From NCBI GenBank assembly GCA_025529335.1, contig JAMYHX010000015.1, positions 62,001-126,000 of the forward strand: a stretch of DNA of 64,000 nt, in the 5' to 3' direction. The position numbers were made by a program, and so were the translations under genes. This document shows positions 10,810 through 21,861 of this stretch, piece after piece; the first letter of the stretch is position 1, and the number at the start of each line of letters is the position of its first letter. The notes below the pieces were generated by a model that saw only the letters and a list, made by a program, of their open reading frames with translations, had not been told where the DNA came from and made no database searches. This stretch comes from Rhizopus sp. PT2906 (lineage: Eukaryota > Mucoromycota > Mucoromycetes > Mucorales > Rhizopodaceae).

Positions 10810-12159
10810 TTATTCTGACACCATTGCTCTTGTTTCCACTGAGTGGTAGTTTCTTCCGAGTGGTTGGCTGTTACGGCGTTTATCCAAACATTTATGTGAA
10901 TGCTTGGCAATGCCTTGAAAATCACTTAGCCTCAAGCTATTAGAGGCTTCACTGATCCGGATCATCAACGTTTCCTTCTCGAGAAACCTGTGGCGTTTCA
11001 CTCTACTTTTGAACACTGACCAGAATTGCTCAATTGGATTGAGCTCGGGAGAATAGGAAGGTAAGTAAATACAGTGGTAACCGCGAGATTCTACGTACTT
11101 GGCTATGTCCTCGGATGTATGGATAGGAGCATTATCCATCACGAGGTAGTGGCCTTTCATGTGTGGGTAACAGTCCATTTCATCCATTGTAGCTTTAAGA
11201 AAGCTGATATAGTGTCCTACAACAGTTCCTTTGCTCGTATATTCAACACCATCTCCCCGCTTTCTCTTTCTACTGGATGGAGGCTGAGGAAGTCTAAGGC
11301 AGTATTTAATCAGACCTTCAGTAGAAATTGCGCCTAGAATGGCTGTTGTTGTTGCTCGTATTTTGGGAACTGTGGCCACTGCCGGTGTACCTTTCTTTGA
11401 CCATGCCATATTACGTTTCAGGTTAATATGGAAAGCAGATTCGTCAAGAAAGACACAGTTTCTCATAAAATCCATGTCTGTTTTTTCCTATTTACGAACC
11501 CAATCCAAGCGCTCTTGAATCTTTTCTTCACTGTTCCGGTCTATAGGCTGAAGCCGAGCTTTTTTAAGGAACAAATTGCAACGTTCTTTTACAAAATCAA
11601 ATAAAGTAGTTTTGGATACTTTTAATTCTGTGAATATCTGTTTTAACTTCTTCATTATGTCGTCTAGAACGACTGAAGGGTTCTCATGAATGCACTCGAG
11701 AATAGCGCTTTTGTGTTTCTCATGGAAAATACGTGGACGACCAGTCTTTCTCCTTTTCTCAAAAATACTGTCAGGATCCTTTTCGTACTGCACAGCCCAT
11801 TTTTGTGCAGTGCGAATGTGAATCCCAAGCTGTTTTGCAGCAGCGGCCGCACTCAAACATTTCTCAAACAACAACTTGAAGAACCTCATCTTGTCCTGAT
11901 CTGAATAGCGAGTGTAATTACGCTTCCCTGATGTTTCCCTCATAATAACATCTCTATTAGACTTTGCCTCCTTTTCTACTTGCATTGTCTCTATTCTTTT
12001 CTCGCTCTCCAGGGGTAGCTGAGCTAAATATTATGTATGAGAGCTCAGCGTTTCAAGACGAAACTGCTCCTCATCAACAATATAATCCATTGGTTCAGGT
12101 CGGTCATACTCGTCGACAACAGAACCTTTTCCATTTTCAAACAAGGATTGAAAGTTCAT
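10810..12159 (-). mobile_element. Tc1/mariner-like transposase, DD34E, broken by two stops
   Basis: Minus-strand frame from an ATG at 12159 to TAA at 10810, interrupted only by TAA (12033-12031) and TAG (11490-11488), all in one frame. The N-terminal half has helix-turn-helix features (LSAAAAAKQLGIHIRTAQKW) and a GRPRIF hinge, usual before the second HTH. The C-terminal half has the DDE triad: VFLDESAF, YLVMDNAPIH and SPELNPIEQFW. The second Asp and the Glu are 34 residues apart, the Tc1-like spacing. The absence of frameshifts suggests recent inactivation compared with the neighbouring retroelement. Terminal inverted repeats were not located. Confidence 0.85.
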
Positions 12160-12299
12160 TATCTGGTAACTTCTGATGTAATTGTGAAAGAGAAGTAAAA
12201 CAAGGACAAACACTTGGTGCGCTCTTACATATCCAAAAATGCCAAGGCTCGTCCTACAAACTATTCTTAGCAGCAGAGCATCTGATTTGTCAGCCAAAA

Positions 12300-12415
12300 C
12301 GAATTTACATTTCGTATAATACGAATTTTATTCTTGCCATTAGGCGAATTGATTTTCACTCAAGGCGAATTTATTTTTCGTGTAACCTGAATTTGTTCTC
12401 GCCATTGGGCGAATT
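12300..12415. repeat. Two ~50-bp imperfect direct repeats upstream of MEX67
   Basis: Copy A 12300-12350 and copy B 12366-12415 share CGAATTTA, TTTCGT, GAATTT, a CGCCATT/TGCCATT block and a closing GGCGAATT. Copy A contains the near-perfect 15-bp palindrome TTCGTATAATACGAA, decayed in copy B. The pair ends about 130 bp before the MEX67 start codon and about 140 bp beyond the Tc1-like transposase start, so it may be subterminal repeats of that element or a duplicated promoter element. Confidence 0.65.
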
Positions 12416-12546
12416 TACTTCCCGAAAAGAGTGTATGCCCTTTGTTGCTTCAAAACTATCTGCAGCAACAAATTTAAGCTCAGTAAGCAGTGTCTATATT
12501 TTAAAATTTTTTTTCTTTCTTTTTGTTTTTGATCGATCTATAGACA

Positions 12547-14498
12547 ATGTCAGAATCAAAGGGATTATTTGCCATGTTTGGTGCTGCTATTCCTGCAGCT
12601 ACTCTAGAAAAGAAAGAGGATGATAAATGGCAGACTGCGACCAACAAAAAGTCGTCAAGAGGACTTGCGTTAAAGGCGAAAGCAGCAGGAAAGACTGTAA
12701 CTGTTACAGAAAATAAAAAGAAGATTCTTGATGAAGGAGAAGACATTGATATGGGAGGAATGGGGAAAAAGAAGAAGAATAGAAAACGATTGTAAGCACA
12801 TCTCGACTTAAAAAGTATCAGTTGATAAACTTGTTTATATTCTAGTAATCCATATGGTCGACCAAAACCAGCTGAAAAGAAAATGGAAGCAACTCCAGCA
12901 GAGAGAATAGATTTGCTGGTAAGTTGTTTATCTTGAAACTGATCAAAGCTTAGGTACTTAACCCATTGTTAGATCACAGGATTTGAACCAGGAACAGAAG
13001 CAGGCATCATACCGTTTCTAGTACAAAAATCCAAGAAGCAGTGGCAAGCCGTAGACGCACAAATCAATCAGGGACAAATGCTTTTGACTGTCAGCGACCC
13101 AGTCATTGCAAGAATTTTGATTCGTTTAGATGGTTACATCTTTGGTACACAGCAATTGCAGATTCGTCTGTTTGATCCCAATTCACCACTGGCAGCCGCC
13201 TTACAGCCTTCTAGTCCTGAAAATGGCAAATTGACAACAATTGATATTTTAAGAAACTTTTTAAAAAGTCGATGGAATGTTGAAACAAAGTACTTGAATT
13301 TGGATGATATGGCCTCCGATCCTATCTTGAAGAAATCAGCTATTCGTCCACCTGGTGCACCAGGCTCCAATGCGATTGTTGGCCCAGCCATGATGAAGCT
13401 TGCTGGTGAAATGTTTCAAGATATTCTTTCTATTTCCTTTGCTCGCAACCATTTAAAAAACGTACAACAGATATCAACGTTAGCACAATATCTACCAAAT
13501 ATTCAAAATATATCACTTTCAGATAACCTCATCAAGGAATACGAAGGCTTGGAAGCAATTAGTGGAACAGGCAAATTAAAGAACCTCAGAGAACTTTATC
13601 TAGTGGGAAACCCTCTTCGTGAATCAGAGTTCAAGCAGCGTAACAGTGATAGAGCATACATCAGAAATATAGTCAAAAGATTTCCTACCTTGGTCCTCTT
13701 AGACGGTATGCCTATCCATCTGACAGAGGAAGAAGCAGCTGCGGTACACAAAACTGGACGTGTGTTGCCATTAGACAATCAGCCAAACTTTTTTGACAAC
13801 GAAATAACACGCTCTATTACTGTTGACTTTTTATGTAAATTCTTTCAAGCCTTTGATCAAGATAGACCAACACTGTCCATTCTTTACGACGCTGACTCTG
13901 TATTCTCAATCACAACTAATGTCAAGCTTCGTTCACAGCAGAAATTAAAGAGAAAGGATAAGAAAAAGCTGATGGATGACGAAGAAATGTTGAATTGGAC
14001 ATCGATAAGTAGAAATCTTATGGGAAAATCTAAAAGTATGAGATATAATAATAAAGCATATGCAGACGACTTATTCTCTTATAGGACAAGAAGGCAAAGG
14101 GCTTTTAATTGGCCCGGAAGCTATTGGAAGTACCTTTTGCAGGTTACCAAAGACGATACACGATTTACAAAAGACAGAAGATTTTATATTAGATGCTCAT
14201 CAATCACCCGCAGGACTAGTCATTTGCTTACATGGTGAATTTAAAGAAGAGGAATCTTCACCTCCTTACTCGTACGATCGTACTTTTCTTCTTCGTCCTG
14301 CAGCACCTACATCACCGTAAGTACTCTTGCTTTTATTATACACATATCGCTAATGAATGGTAATATAGGGCTACGGCTGCTGGCTGGCCATATACAATCA
14401 TGAGCGACATGTTATGTGTTCGTGATTATATTGGCAATCAAGGCTTCAAACCTCAAGCACCAGTGCCTACAAGCATATTTGCATCATATCCTGTTTAA
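12547..14498 (+). CDS. MEX67: mRNA export receptor Mex67/NXF1-like
   Basis: Five exons (12547-12791, 12846-12918, 12973-14035, 14085-14316, 14369-14498) give 580 aa. Mex67 carries mRNPs through nuclear pores as a heterodimer with Mtr2/p15. In order: a basic N-terminus; an RRM-like region; four LRR-type repeats (ISFARNHLKNVQQ, ISLSDNLI, LRELYLVGNPLRESEF); and an NTF2-like domain (ITVDFLCKFFQAFDQDRPTL, FILDAH, LVICLHGEF, DRTFLLRPA, WPYTIMSDML). The apparent frame change near 14060 is a 49-nt intron (14036-14084), not a defect. The protein stops about 20 residues after the NTF2-like domain, so the C-terminal UBA-like TAP-C domain of most Mex67/NXF proteins appears absent. Convergent with the WOPR gene, 99 bp apart. 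Confidence 0.85.
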
Positions 14499-14597
14499 TA
14501 AACACACATTTATTTGGCTCATAAGAATGAGGATGGCATTATACCATATTTACAATAAGAAAAGCATGTTTATACTCTTATATGAATACAAAACAAC

Positions 14598-15725
14598 CTA
14601 TTTCAAATTATTTATTAAGGAACTAATATCATGTGGTCCCTGTTGATAGCTGTTTTGAAATATGTTTAAACTATCCATTGAGCCATGTAAAGGGGACTGT
14701 ACGTAGCTACTTAGTCCCATCGAATCACGCTCGTTGGTGTGGAGAGGGTGTACTGGATTTAGTAACTGTCCTAGGTTTGGTCTTTCGTTACTATTGTTAT
14801 TAGTTGTATTGTCTATTAATGCTTGTTGGTCATATACATTGTTATGGTTGCTACTGATGCTACTGTTACTACTATTGCTATTACTACTACCGTTGGTAGT
14901 ATTTATAGCAGTATTCATTTGAATAATTGGGTTGTCATGATGACCATCATAACTACGAATATTAAAGGATGAGACTGAATAATGCCGTTGATGATAGGGC
15001 TGGCGATGCTGGGGAAGCATCGGGGTGCTAGGAGACGAGGTGATATGAGATCCAATCGACATGCTACGGTAAGGTTGATGGTCAAAGGTAGGTTCGACAA
15101 AGGGAGGGATTCTGAAATTTTGCTTGACGAGCAACTCTGGTGAGATCTCTAAGCTTGCGAGTTCAGGTACGGAAGAGGGTGAGCGTAGTCTATCCTCAAG
15201 TACTTCTTGTGGGTTATAATATGATATTAGATGTTGTGCTACGCCATTGATTGTAATGGACATTGTCTTCTTGATCAGCCCATCCTCTTTAAACTTGTAT
15301 GAATCTGAGAGTGATCCCACCAGTTGTCTTTCCTTGTGTTTATCAATGATGGATCCATCCACACTAAAGCTTCTTCCTCCGTTCGAAGAGCCTGAGAGTC
15401 TTTTATCACCTGGTATCTTTTTGTCTAATTCACGGTAAATAAGAAAGTTTCCTAGTATACGTGAAGGAGACCAAACACGACCATCTGTCCAACGTTTGAT
15501 ACCTATGGTCAACTATCAGTCGTGGGGACTTTATAACGTTCTATGGTTGTTACCGGATTCTCGCTCATCAAACACAAATATAGAGCCAGATCGAATCATA
15601 TTTCGTTCCTTTTCTTGTAACCTTCTACATATTCTTGGAAGTAAACCACGTCGACATCCTTCGAATATCAGCAGTACGTCTTGTGTTGTTTCAATATAAC
15701 CGTGAAAAGTCTCAGTAACCAGCAT
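14598..15725 (-). CDS. WOPR-domain transcription regulator (Gti1/Pac2, Wor1/Ryp1 family)
   Basis: Two exons (15725-15554, 15502-14598) give 358 aa. The N-terminal ~110 residues are a WOPR DNA-binding domain: ETFHGYIETTQDVLLIFEGC, MIRSGSIFVFDERESG, then across the intron IKRWTDGRVWSPSRILGNFL and IYRELDKK. The second WOPRb part follows (YKFKEDGLIKKTMSI, QHLISYYNPQEV). The remainder is low complexity, rich in Ser, Asn, His and Pro with an Asn/Ser run near residues 250-290, probably disordered. Family members (Wor1, Ryp1, Sge1, Gti1, Pac2) control morphological switching, sporulation or nutrient-dependent differentiation; the role here is unknown. The intron falls inside the domain between ESG and IKRW. 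Confidence 0.92.
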
Positions 15726-16255
15726 CTCTTATATAATGCCACGTAATTCAAATGAGCTGCTTTTTAATCAACACGTAACGTAGATTGGTAAGCTAAACGA
15801 AACAAAAAAGAGGCGAGGGGCTAAAAGCGAAAGAAAAGTGTGAAAAGCGGGGGCGTCTGGTAACACAGATACTATCTCGAATATGGTATGAATGTTTAAC
15901 CGCTACTTACACTCGTCTTCTTTTTTTCTTTATGCTTTTTTTTTTTTTTTTTTCTTCTTTTATCAAGTTCAAATACTTCCCAGGCAGGCAACACTGACCA
16001 GCAACATTCTAAAAGTGAGCTAACCATGAACGAAGAGTGTAGCAAGAATGTTGGTGTAATCAATGTGCATAATCGTTTCACAACAGTTTTTGCAACTGTC
16101 ACCTTTAATCCTGCTAGTTCCCATAAAGTCGTTTCCCTGGCAACGTTGTTTATGTTCTCTATTTTTATTTTCAGAAATATTAAATACACAAAGAAAAAGA
16201 GAAGAGGGAAGAGGGTATTTGTACAACTTGTAATGTGTAGAATAATATATTGCTT
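15726..16255. other. Intergenic between WOPR gene and HSP60
   Basis: Both flanking genes are on the minus strand, so this holds the WOPR promoter and the HSP60 3' flank. A ~20-bp T tract lies near 15934-15953. Open frames here overlap each other on both strands and show no protein-like composition. Confidence 0.4.
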
Positions 16256-18147
16256 TTACATCATACCACCCATTCCTCCCATACCTCCCATACCACCCAT
16301 GCCTCCCATAGGGGGCATGCCAGCACCAGCCTTGACAGGAGCATCAGTGATCATACATTCAGTAGTGGTCAAAAGAGATGCAACACCAGCAGCATCAACC
16401 AAAGCAGTACGAACAACCTTGGTAGGGTCAACAATACCACGTTCGATCATATCAACATATTCATTTGTGGAAGCGTCATAACCCCAGTTAATGTTATCAG
16501 GGTGTTCTTCCAAGAGCTTGCCAGCAACAACAGATCCTTCTCCTCCAGCATTGTCGACAATGGTGCGGCAAGGGTTTTGAATAGCTTGACGGATAATGTT
16601 GATACCAAGTTGTTGGTCAAAGTTGGCACCCTTCAAGCTATCAAGAGACTTGGCAGCCTTCAAGAGGGCAACACCACCACCGGGAACAATACCTTCTTCA
16701 ACAGCAGCACGAGTGGCACACAAGGCATCATCGAATCTACAGAATGAATTTAATATCTATATCATTCAATTCATCCGTCTCTCTTACCTGTCCTTCTTTT
16801 CACCGACTTCAACTTCAGAAGAACCACCGACCTTGATGACAGCAACACCACCAGAGAGCTTAGCAAGACGTTCCTGGAGCTTTTCCTTTTCATATTCAGA
16901 AGTGCTAGGGTCTTCAATAGCACCACGGATTTGTTCGCAGCGTTGAGCAATAGAATCCTTGCTACCAGCACCGTTCAAGATGATAGTGTCTTCCTTGGTG
17001 ATAGTAACTGAACCAGTGGTACCAAAGAATTCAGGGCTAGCTTTTTCCAATTTGACATCAAGTTCGTCAGAGAAGACGGTAGAGTTGGTCAAGATACCGA
17101 TATCGCCCAAAATGGACTTGCGGTTGTCACCAAAACCGGGAGCCTTGACAGCGGCAACTTGAATTTGACCACGGAGCTTGTTCAAGATACAGGCAGCAAG
17201 GGCTTCACCGTCGAGATCTTCGGCAATGATCAAGAGAGGACGACGTTGAGTAGCGGCGGTTTCGAGAGCAGGCAAGACATCTTGGAGAAGAGAGATCTTC
17301 TTTTCGGACAACAAGATCAAAGGCTTTTCGAATTCAACCTTTTGTGTCTTGGTATCGGTGATGAAGTAAGGGGAGATGAAACCACGGTCAAAGCGCATAC
17401 CCTCGGTGACTTCCAATTCATCGTCGATTGTCTTTCCGGCCTTTACAGTGATGACACCTTCCTTACCAACGCGTTCCATAGCTTGAGCAATCATGTTACC
17501 GACATGCTTATCACCGTTAGCAGAGATGGTAGCAACCTAAGAAGAAAGACCTAAGTCATCGTTTTCTTATTCCTCTGAAAAAGGGTACTTACTTGAGCAA
17601 CTTCTTGGGGGGTTGTGATAACCTTGGTGTGAGCCTTCAAGAAGTCAACAACGGCATCGACAGCCATTTGAGCACCGCGACGGAGATCCATGGGGTTGCA
17701 GCCAGCAGCAACATTCTTGACACCTTCAGTAAAGATGGCACGAGTCAAGACGGTAGCGGTGGTAGTACCATCACCAGCAATTTCGTTTGTCTTGCTTGCA
17801 ACGTCTTGAACAAGTCTATTTTATCTAAGTACATCTTATCATGGATTGACAATGAGCATCACTTACCTAGCACCCAAGTTTTCAAACTTGTCTTCCAAGA
17901 CGATAGACTTGGCGACAGTAACACCATCCTTGGTGATCTTAGGGGAGCCATAGGGTTGTTCAATCAAGACGTTACGACCCTTGGGGCCGAGAGTGACAGC
18001 AACGGATTTGGCCAAAACATCAACACCTCTCAAGAGAGCGGCGCGACCTTCGACACCAAACTTGATTTCTTTGTGAGAAGAGTAAAGACGGCGAAGGACA
18101 CCGGTGGATGAGGGTTGACGAAGAGCTTTGACAGCCAAACGGTTCAT
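16256..18147 (-). CDS. HSP60: Mitochondrial chaperonin Hsp60
   Basis: Four exons (18147-17867, 17815-17593, 17536-16788, 16736-16256) give 577 aa, normal for Hsp60. The N-terminus (RLAVKALRQPSSTGVLRRLY) is a basic mitochondrial presequence. The group I chaperonin core follows: KFGVEGRAALLRGVDVLA, VAVTLGPKGRNVLIEQ, ITKDGVTVAKSI, AGDGTTTATVL (ATP/Mg site), and EEGIVPGGGVALL in the C-terminal equatorial domain. The protein ends in the flexible GGM repeat (PPMGGMGGMGGMGG...MM) that lines the folding chamber. A TATATAAA-like sequence lies near 18200 on the upstream side. It folds imported matrix proteins with Hsp10. Confidence 0.97.
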
Positions 18148-19360
18148 TTTAAAGTTACGAGAAGAAAAAGTCTAAAAATTGAAAGGGGGGTTTAGTGGAA
18201 TATATAAATCTTGTTGACCCCCGGACTACTTGAATCTGGTAGAAAGGCCTAGAAAAGGTGGCTTAGGCACAGCACCATTAATGCAGAAGTCTACCACTGT
18301 TCTTTAATATCTTTAATGACAAGGGCTAAATGTATAGCTTTTGAGAATCCAAGTGTACGCACTTGCCTACATTGCGCTTGCTTTTCTGATTGATATTTCT
18401 CTTGATTCCTTTTTTTGTTTTTTCCCTTTGTTTATTTTTTTTTCCCACAATGCTTATTCCAAGAGATTTCTAATGGAGATCGAATTCCACGGGAAAACAG
18501 TAAAAGAGTGTATTCAAATTCAGAATAACACATTGTACCTTTCTTTTTTTTTTTTTGTATTGATAAATTTAACTTATTCGGACATGCCTTTTAAACCTTG
18601 TTTTATTTAATTTCATATTATGCTACGAATTCATTGTTCAAGACGCGTAACTTGAATGCGAATGAAAAGCTTATTGTTATTGAATCTTTTCGAGAAACTC
18701 AGTTGCCAATTAAATTTACTTTAGAATACACTCTAGTTGATATATGGATATGCAATTATAGGTTGTGTATGTGTGTGGATATTGTAAGTGATATATAGCA
18801 TAAAGAAAGAAAGAGAAAGGAATACAAAAAGATAAAGATTACAAATTGATGCGTGTGTATGATCAATAACTGTCATATGAATATTGTTACTATCAAAAGA
18901 TAAAGACCCCTTTACAAAATATAATTAGAAATATGCAACACTGCCTTTAAAAAGTAGGGCTGTTCTTGATTATGATTCGTTTCATTTCAGATACCATTAT
19001 CTATAAAATAAATAGCTTTATAAAAAGATATTACATAGTATACACATAAATATCTGTAAAAGGGTTCATACACTTGTTAAGAAAGAACAAGAGGATAAAT
19101 CTGATAACTCAAGATTACTCATGTCTGTGTGTTTAGTGTGTAACAAGCATTTGATAAGATTGGTTGATGCATTACAGAATGTCAAACCTGCCATTTAATT
19201 TTTCAGCAACTAAAACTGAGACTTTTTGACAGGCCATTCTTTTTTTTTTTCTTTTTTTTTATTTTATTTTTTACATCATTTATTCCTTTTCCTACTGTTT
19301 ACTTTTTTCCTTTTTTATATTATTAAAGACTGAAAAAGAAGTAAAGAGTGACATATCAAG
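18148..19360. other. 1.2-kb divergent intergenic region
   Basis: Lies between the 5' ends of HSP60 (minus) and the zinc-finger gene (plus). It contains a TATA-like motif near 18200 for HSP60 and T-rich tracts at about 19240-19320 just before the zinc-finger start, typical of fungal promoters. Small open frames are T-rich and not protein-like. No RNA gene recognised. Confidence 0.4.
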
Positions 19361-20353
19361 ATGGCTTCACAAAACATAAACATTGCATTTAAGCGTAACT
19401 CTATGTAAGCCACAGAAAAAAAAAAAAAAGCAACTGAAAATAACTCCCTTCTCATGGCGTAGCAACAACAATAGCAACAATAACAGTAGCAATAATGGAG
19501 CCGTAGCCATGTCCTATTCACCTTCTTCTCATACTATGCCAGCTATCTTTCAGCATAGAGACAGTTTTGTTCATCAAAGAGAACTTGAATCTAATTTCTG
19601 TAGTGATTTAGTGTGCTGTGGAACACATATTAAGGATCTTCATGAGTTACTCCATCATTATGAAGAACATCACCATGCACCAATAGAAGAAGAACCTGAA
19701 CCAAAAGAACCTGATTTACCCATGGAAGACTTAGATTCACCTTTTTCTGCTCCATTATCCACTCAACCTACTGAGGTCACCTCACTGGTGAACCCACTAC
19801 TTCGCAGCTTTGAAAGCTTTCGAGAAAAGCCCAACGAAAGAAGCAGCCCATCCAATGTAAATAACAGCAATAATAATAAATTCGGTAGACATACAGAAGA
19901 AATTTTGAAGCAGGCCTTACCAGCACTAGTTAATCCTGATAATGACCTTAGACCTGGTACACCCGATCTTCACTTTCTACGAACAGAGGTTTTATATCAG
20001 ACATGCGGTAAAGCAAGCATATTTCGGCTTGTTTCTCTCTCTTTTTTTACTTACACTCTTCTATAGATGATGGACAAGATAAACCATACAAATGCCAAAT
20101 AGCAGGCTGTGATAAAGCTTACAAAAATCCTAATGGATTGAAATATCACCAAACGCATGGTCACTCAGAGGAAGATATGTTGAGTGAAGCAGAAAGAGAT
20201 GCACAAAAACCCTACATGTGCACCATAGGCTATTGTAACAAAAGATATAAAAATCTGAATGGGTTAAAATATCATATTGAGCATTCGCATATTGCAAAAT
20301 TGAAACAATATCCATTGGATGGACAATTGTCATGGCAACCGCCTTCCAGCTAA
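19361..20353 (+). CDS. Sfp1-like split C2H2 zinc-finger transcription factor
   Basis: Three exons (19361-19404, 19463-20007, 20067-20353) give 291 aa. The start exon encodes only 14 codons plus two bases before an intron; it supplies the only upstream ATG joining the Asn/Ser-rich second exon in frame. A partial zinc-finger-like element (CSDLVCCGTHIKDLHELLHHYEEHH) is near residue 60. Two C2H2 fingers are at the C-terminus: YKCQIAGCDKAYKNPNGLKYH...H and YMCTIGYCNKRYKNLNGLKYH...H, both with the YKNxNGLKYH core typical of Sfp1/JAZF1-type proteins. Sfp1 in yeast links TOR and nutrient signals to ribosomal gene expression; the same role here is inferred. The protein is shorter than yeast Sfp1. Confidence 0.85.
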
Positions 20354-20432
20354 AATAAATTTGTGATATTTGTATGTGTATGTGTACACTAGGAGAATTC
20401 GCAATCTATTTTTTTTTTTCCTTTTTCATAAA

Positions 20433-21226
20433 ATGGAACATAGTTTGTTATTTTTTGATACTAGTTCATCACTTGCGAGCGCATATAAACAAAGAGTGTC
20501 TTTTAATTTTCTTGATAATGATTTGGATTATCATTCCATCGTATTAAATCGATCAAGCCATGGTTACATTAGAACAGCCAGAACACGCACATTCATGGTT
20601 GCCATGGATATAAATAAAAAAACAACAAACCACTGCATTAAATTTACGATACAAGTATAAATACATAAACAGATAACTTTTGAATAATTTTAATGATTAA
20701 AATTGGTAGAATTTGCTAGACGAAGGGGATAAACTAGTGATATTTGGTCTATGTCGTCATGACATGCTCATAGGAAGAAGAGAAATGGCCGAACGGATTG
20801 CCAGGTTGATAGAGAGAATAAATGATGGAAACAAGGTAAAAAAGATACACACATTATGGACATCCACATTCATACACATACATATATGCATATCATATGT
20901 TCGATAGATAAATGTTGCCATTGAATTATTGTTTGCTGATTATGATAATGCATTAGCACGAATGGTAATATGTATGTATTTTAATGGAAATTGTTTTAAT
21001 AACCAATTGTCCCCAGAATGAATTCTACAGACCTATTGCTATTATTGTTGAGTCAAAAAGCAGAATGTCAATGTCAACAGATCATTATTCAGGCACAGGC
21101 ACTTTTAAGCATGAGCTACAGGCAATACAAGTACCGATTATTATTATAAAAGCTACTATTGTTGTCATGGAAACAAAGGACATGAAGCAAAAAATCCGAA
21201 AAAAGCTATGTTTGTCGGAGAACTAA
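20433..21226 (+). CDS. UspA-like universal stress domain protein
   Basis: Four exons (20433-20654, 20710-20835, 20908-20964, 21017-21226), all phase 0, give 204 aa. The sequence follows the universal-stress pattern: a first strand RTFMVAMDINKKTTNHCIKF, a second strand after NLLDEGDKLVIFGLC, a helix with AERIARLIERIN, a middle strand INVAIELLFADY, then PIAIIVESKS and a final strand VPIIIIKA. The usual nucleotide-binding GxxG-x9-GS/T loop is not obvious; the matching region reads STDHYSGTGTFKHEL. The gene lies 79 bp after the zinc-finger gene on the same strand. Stress proteins of this fold are common in fungi with few tested roles. The fold call is moderately sure. Confidence 0.65.
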
Positions 21227-21325
21227 AAGCTTATTTTCAAATCTCTCATTCAATCACACCTACTCTTTTTCTTTCTTTTCTTTTTTTTTTTGTTTTCTCT
21301 TTTTGTGTGTTTGTTTTATATAAAA

Positions 21326-21817
21326 ATGGAAGATGAATCCATTGAAGAATTAGTATCTTTGGCTATTCAATTAGAAGAGAAAGGACAGATTAAAGTAGAC
21401 ATTACAAATATACAAATATAGTTTTGAATTGATACTTAGTGTCTATATAGGATGCTTACTTTTCTTTTACTTCCTTAAGCCAAAAAGCAATACAGTCTTT
21501 AACAGAAATTAAATTTGTACATTCATGTAAACAATAAGCTCTATAGTTTTACTTTATGCTAATACTATTTTTAGCCATCATTTCAATCCCAAAGCAGCAC
21601 GCTATCCTTATTTCAGCCATAAAAACATGTTTACTACACATTGAATCAATTATTGAAAGCCATTCGACAATATCAAGACAAATGACGGGTGAATCCAAGC
21701 AGGTTCCTCCACCTTTGCCTCCAAAGCCTACAAAGATACAGAAGCCTCTTGTACCACCTAAACCTGCTCGTGTTTCTCGTCCTTCTTCTGCTATTATAAA
21801 AGAAGAAATAGGTAAAG

Positions 21818-21861
<44 letters not shown>

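Noticed and set aside
14036..14238. Apparent frameshift near the end of the Mex67 gene
   Set aside because: A 49-nt intron (14036-14084, GTATGA to TTATAG) joins the frames exactly and gives the NTF2-like continuation, so no defect is needed.
17159..17554. Plus-strand open frame of 131 codons over HSP60
   Set aside because: Antisense shadow of the HSP60 coding exon; no start context or homology of its own.
18341..18798. Two short plus-strand frames upstream of the zinc-finger gene
   Set aside because: T-rich, Phe-heavy translations typical of promoter tracts.
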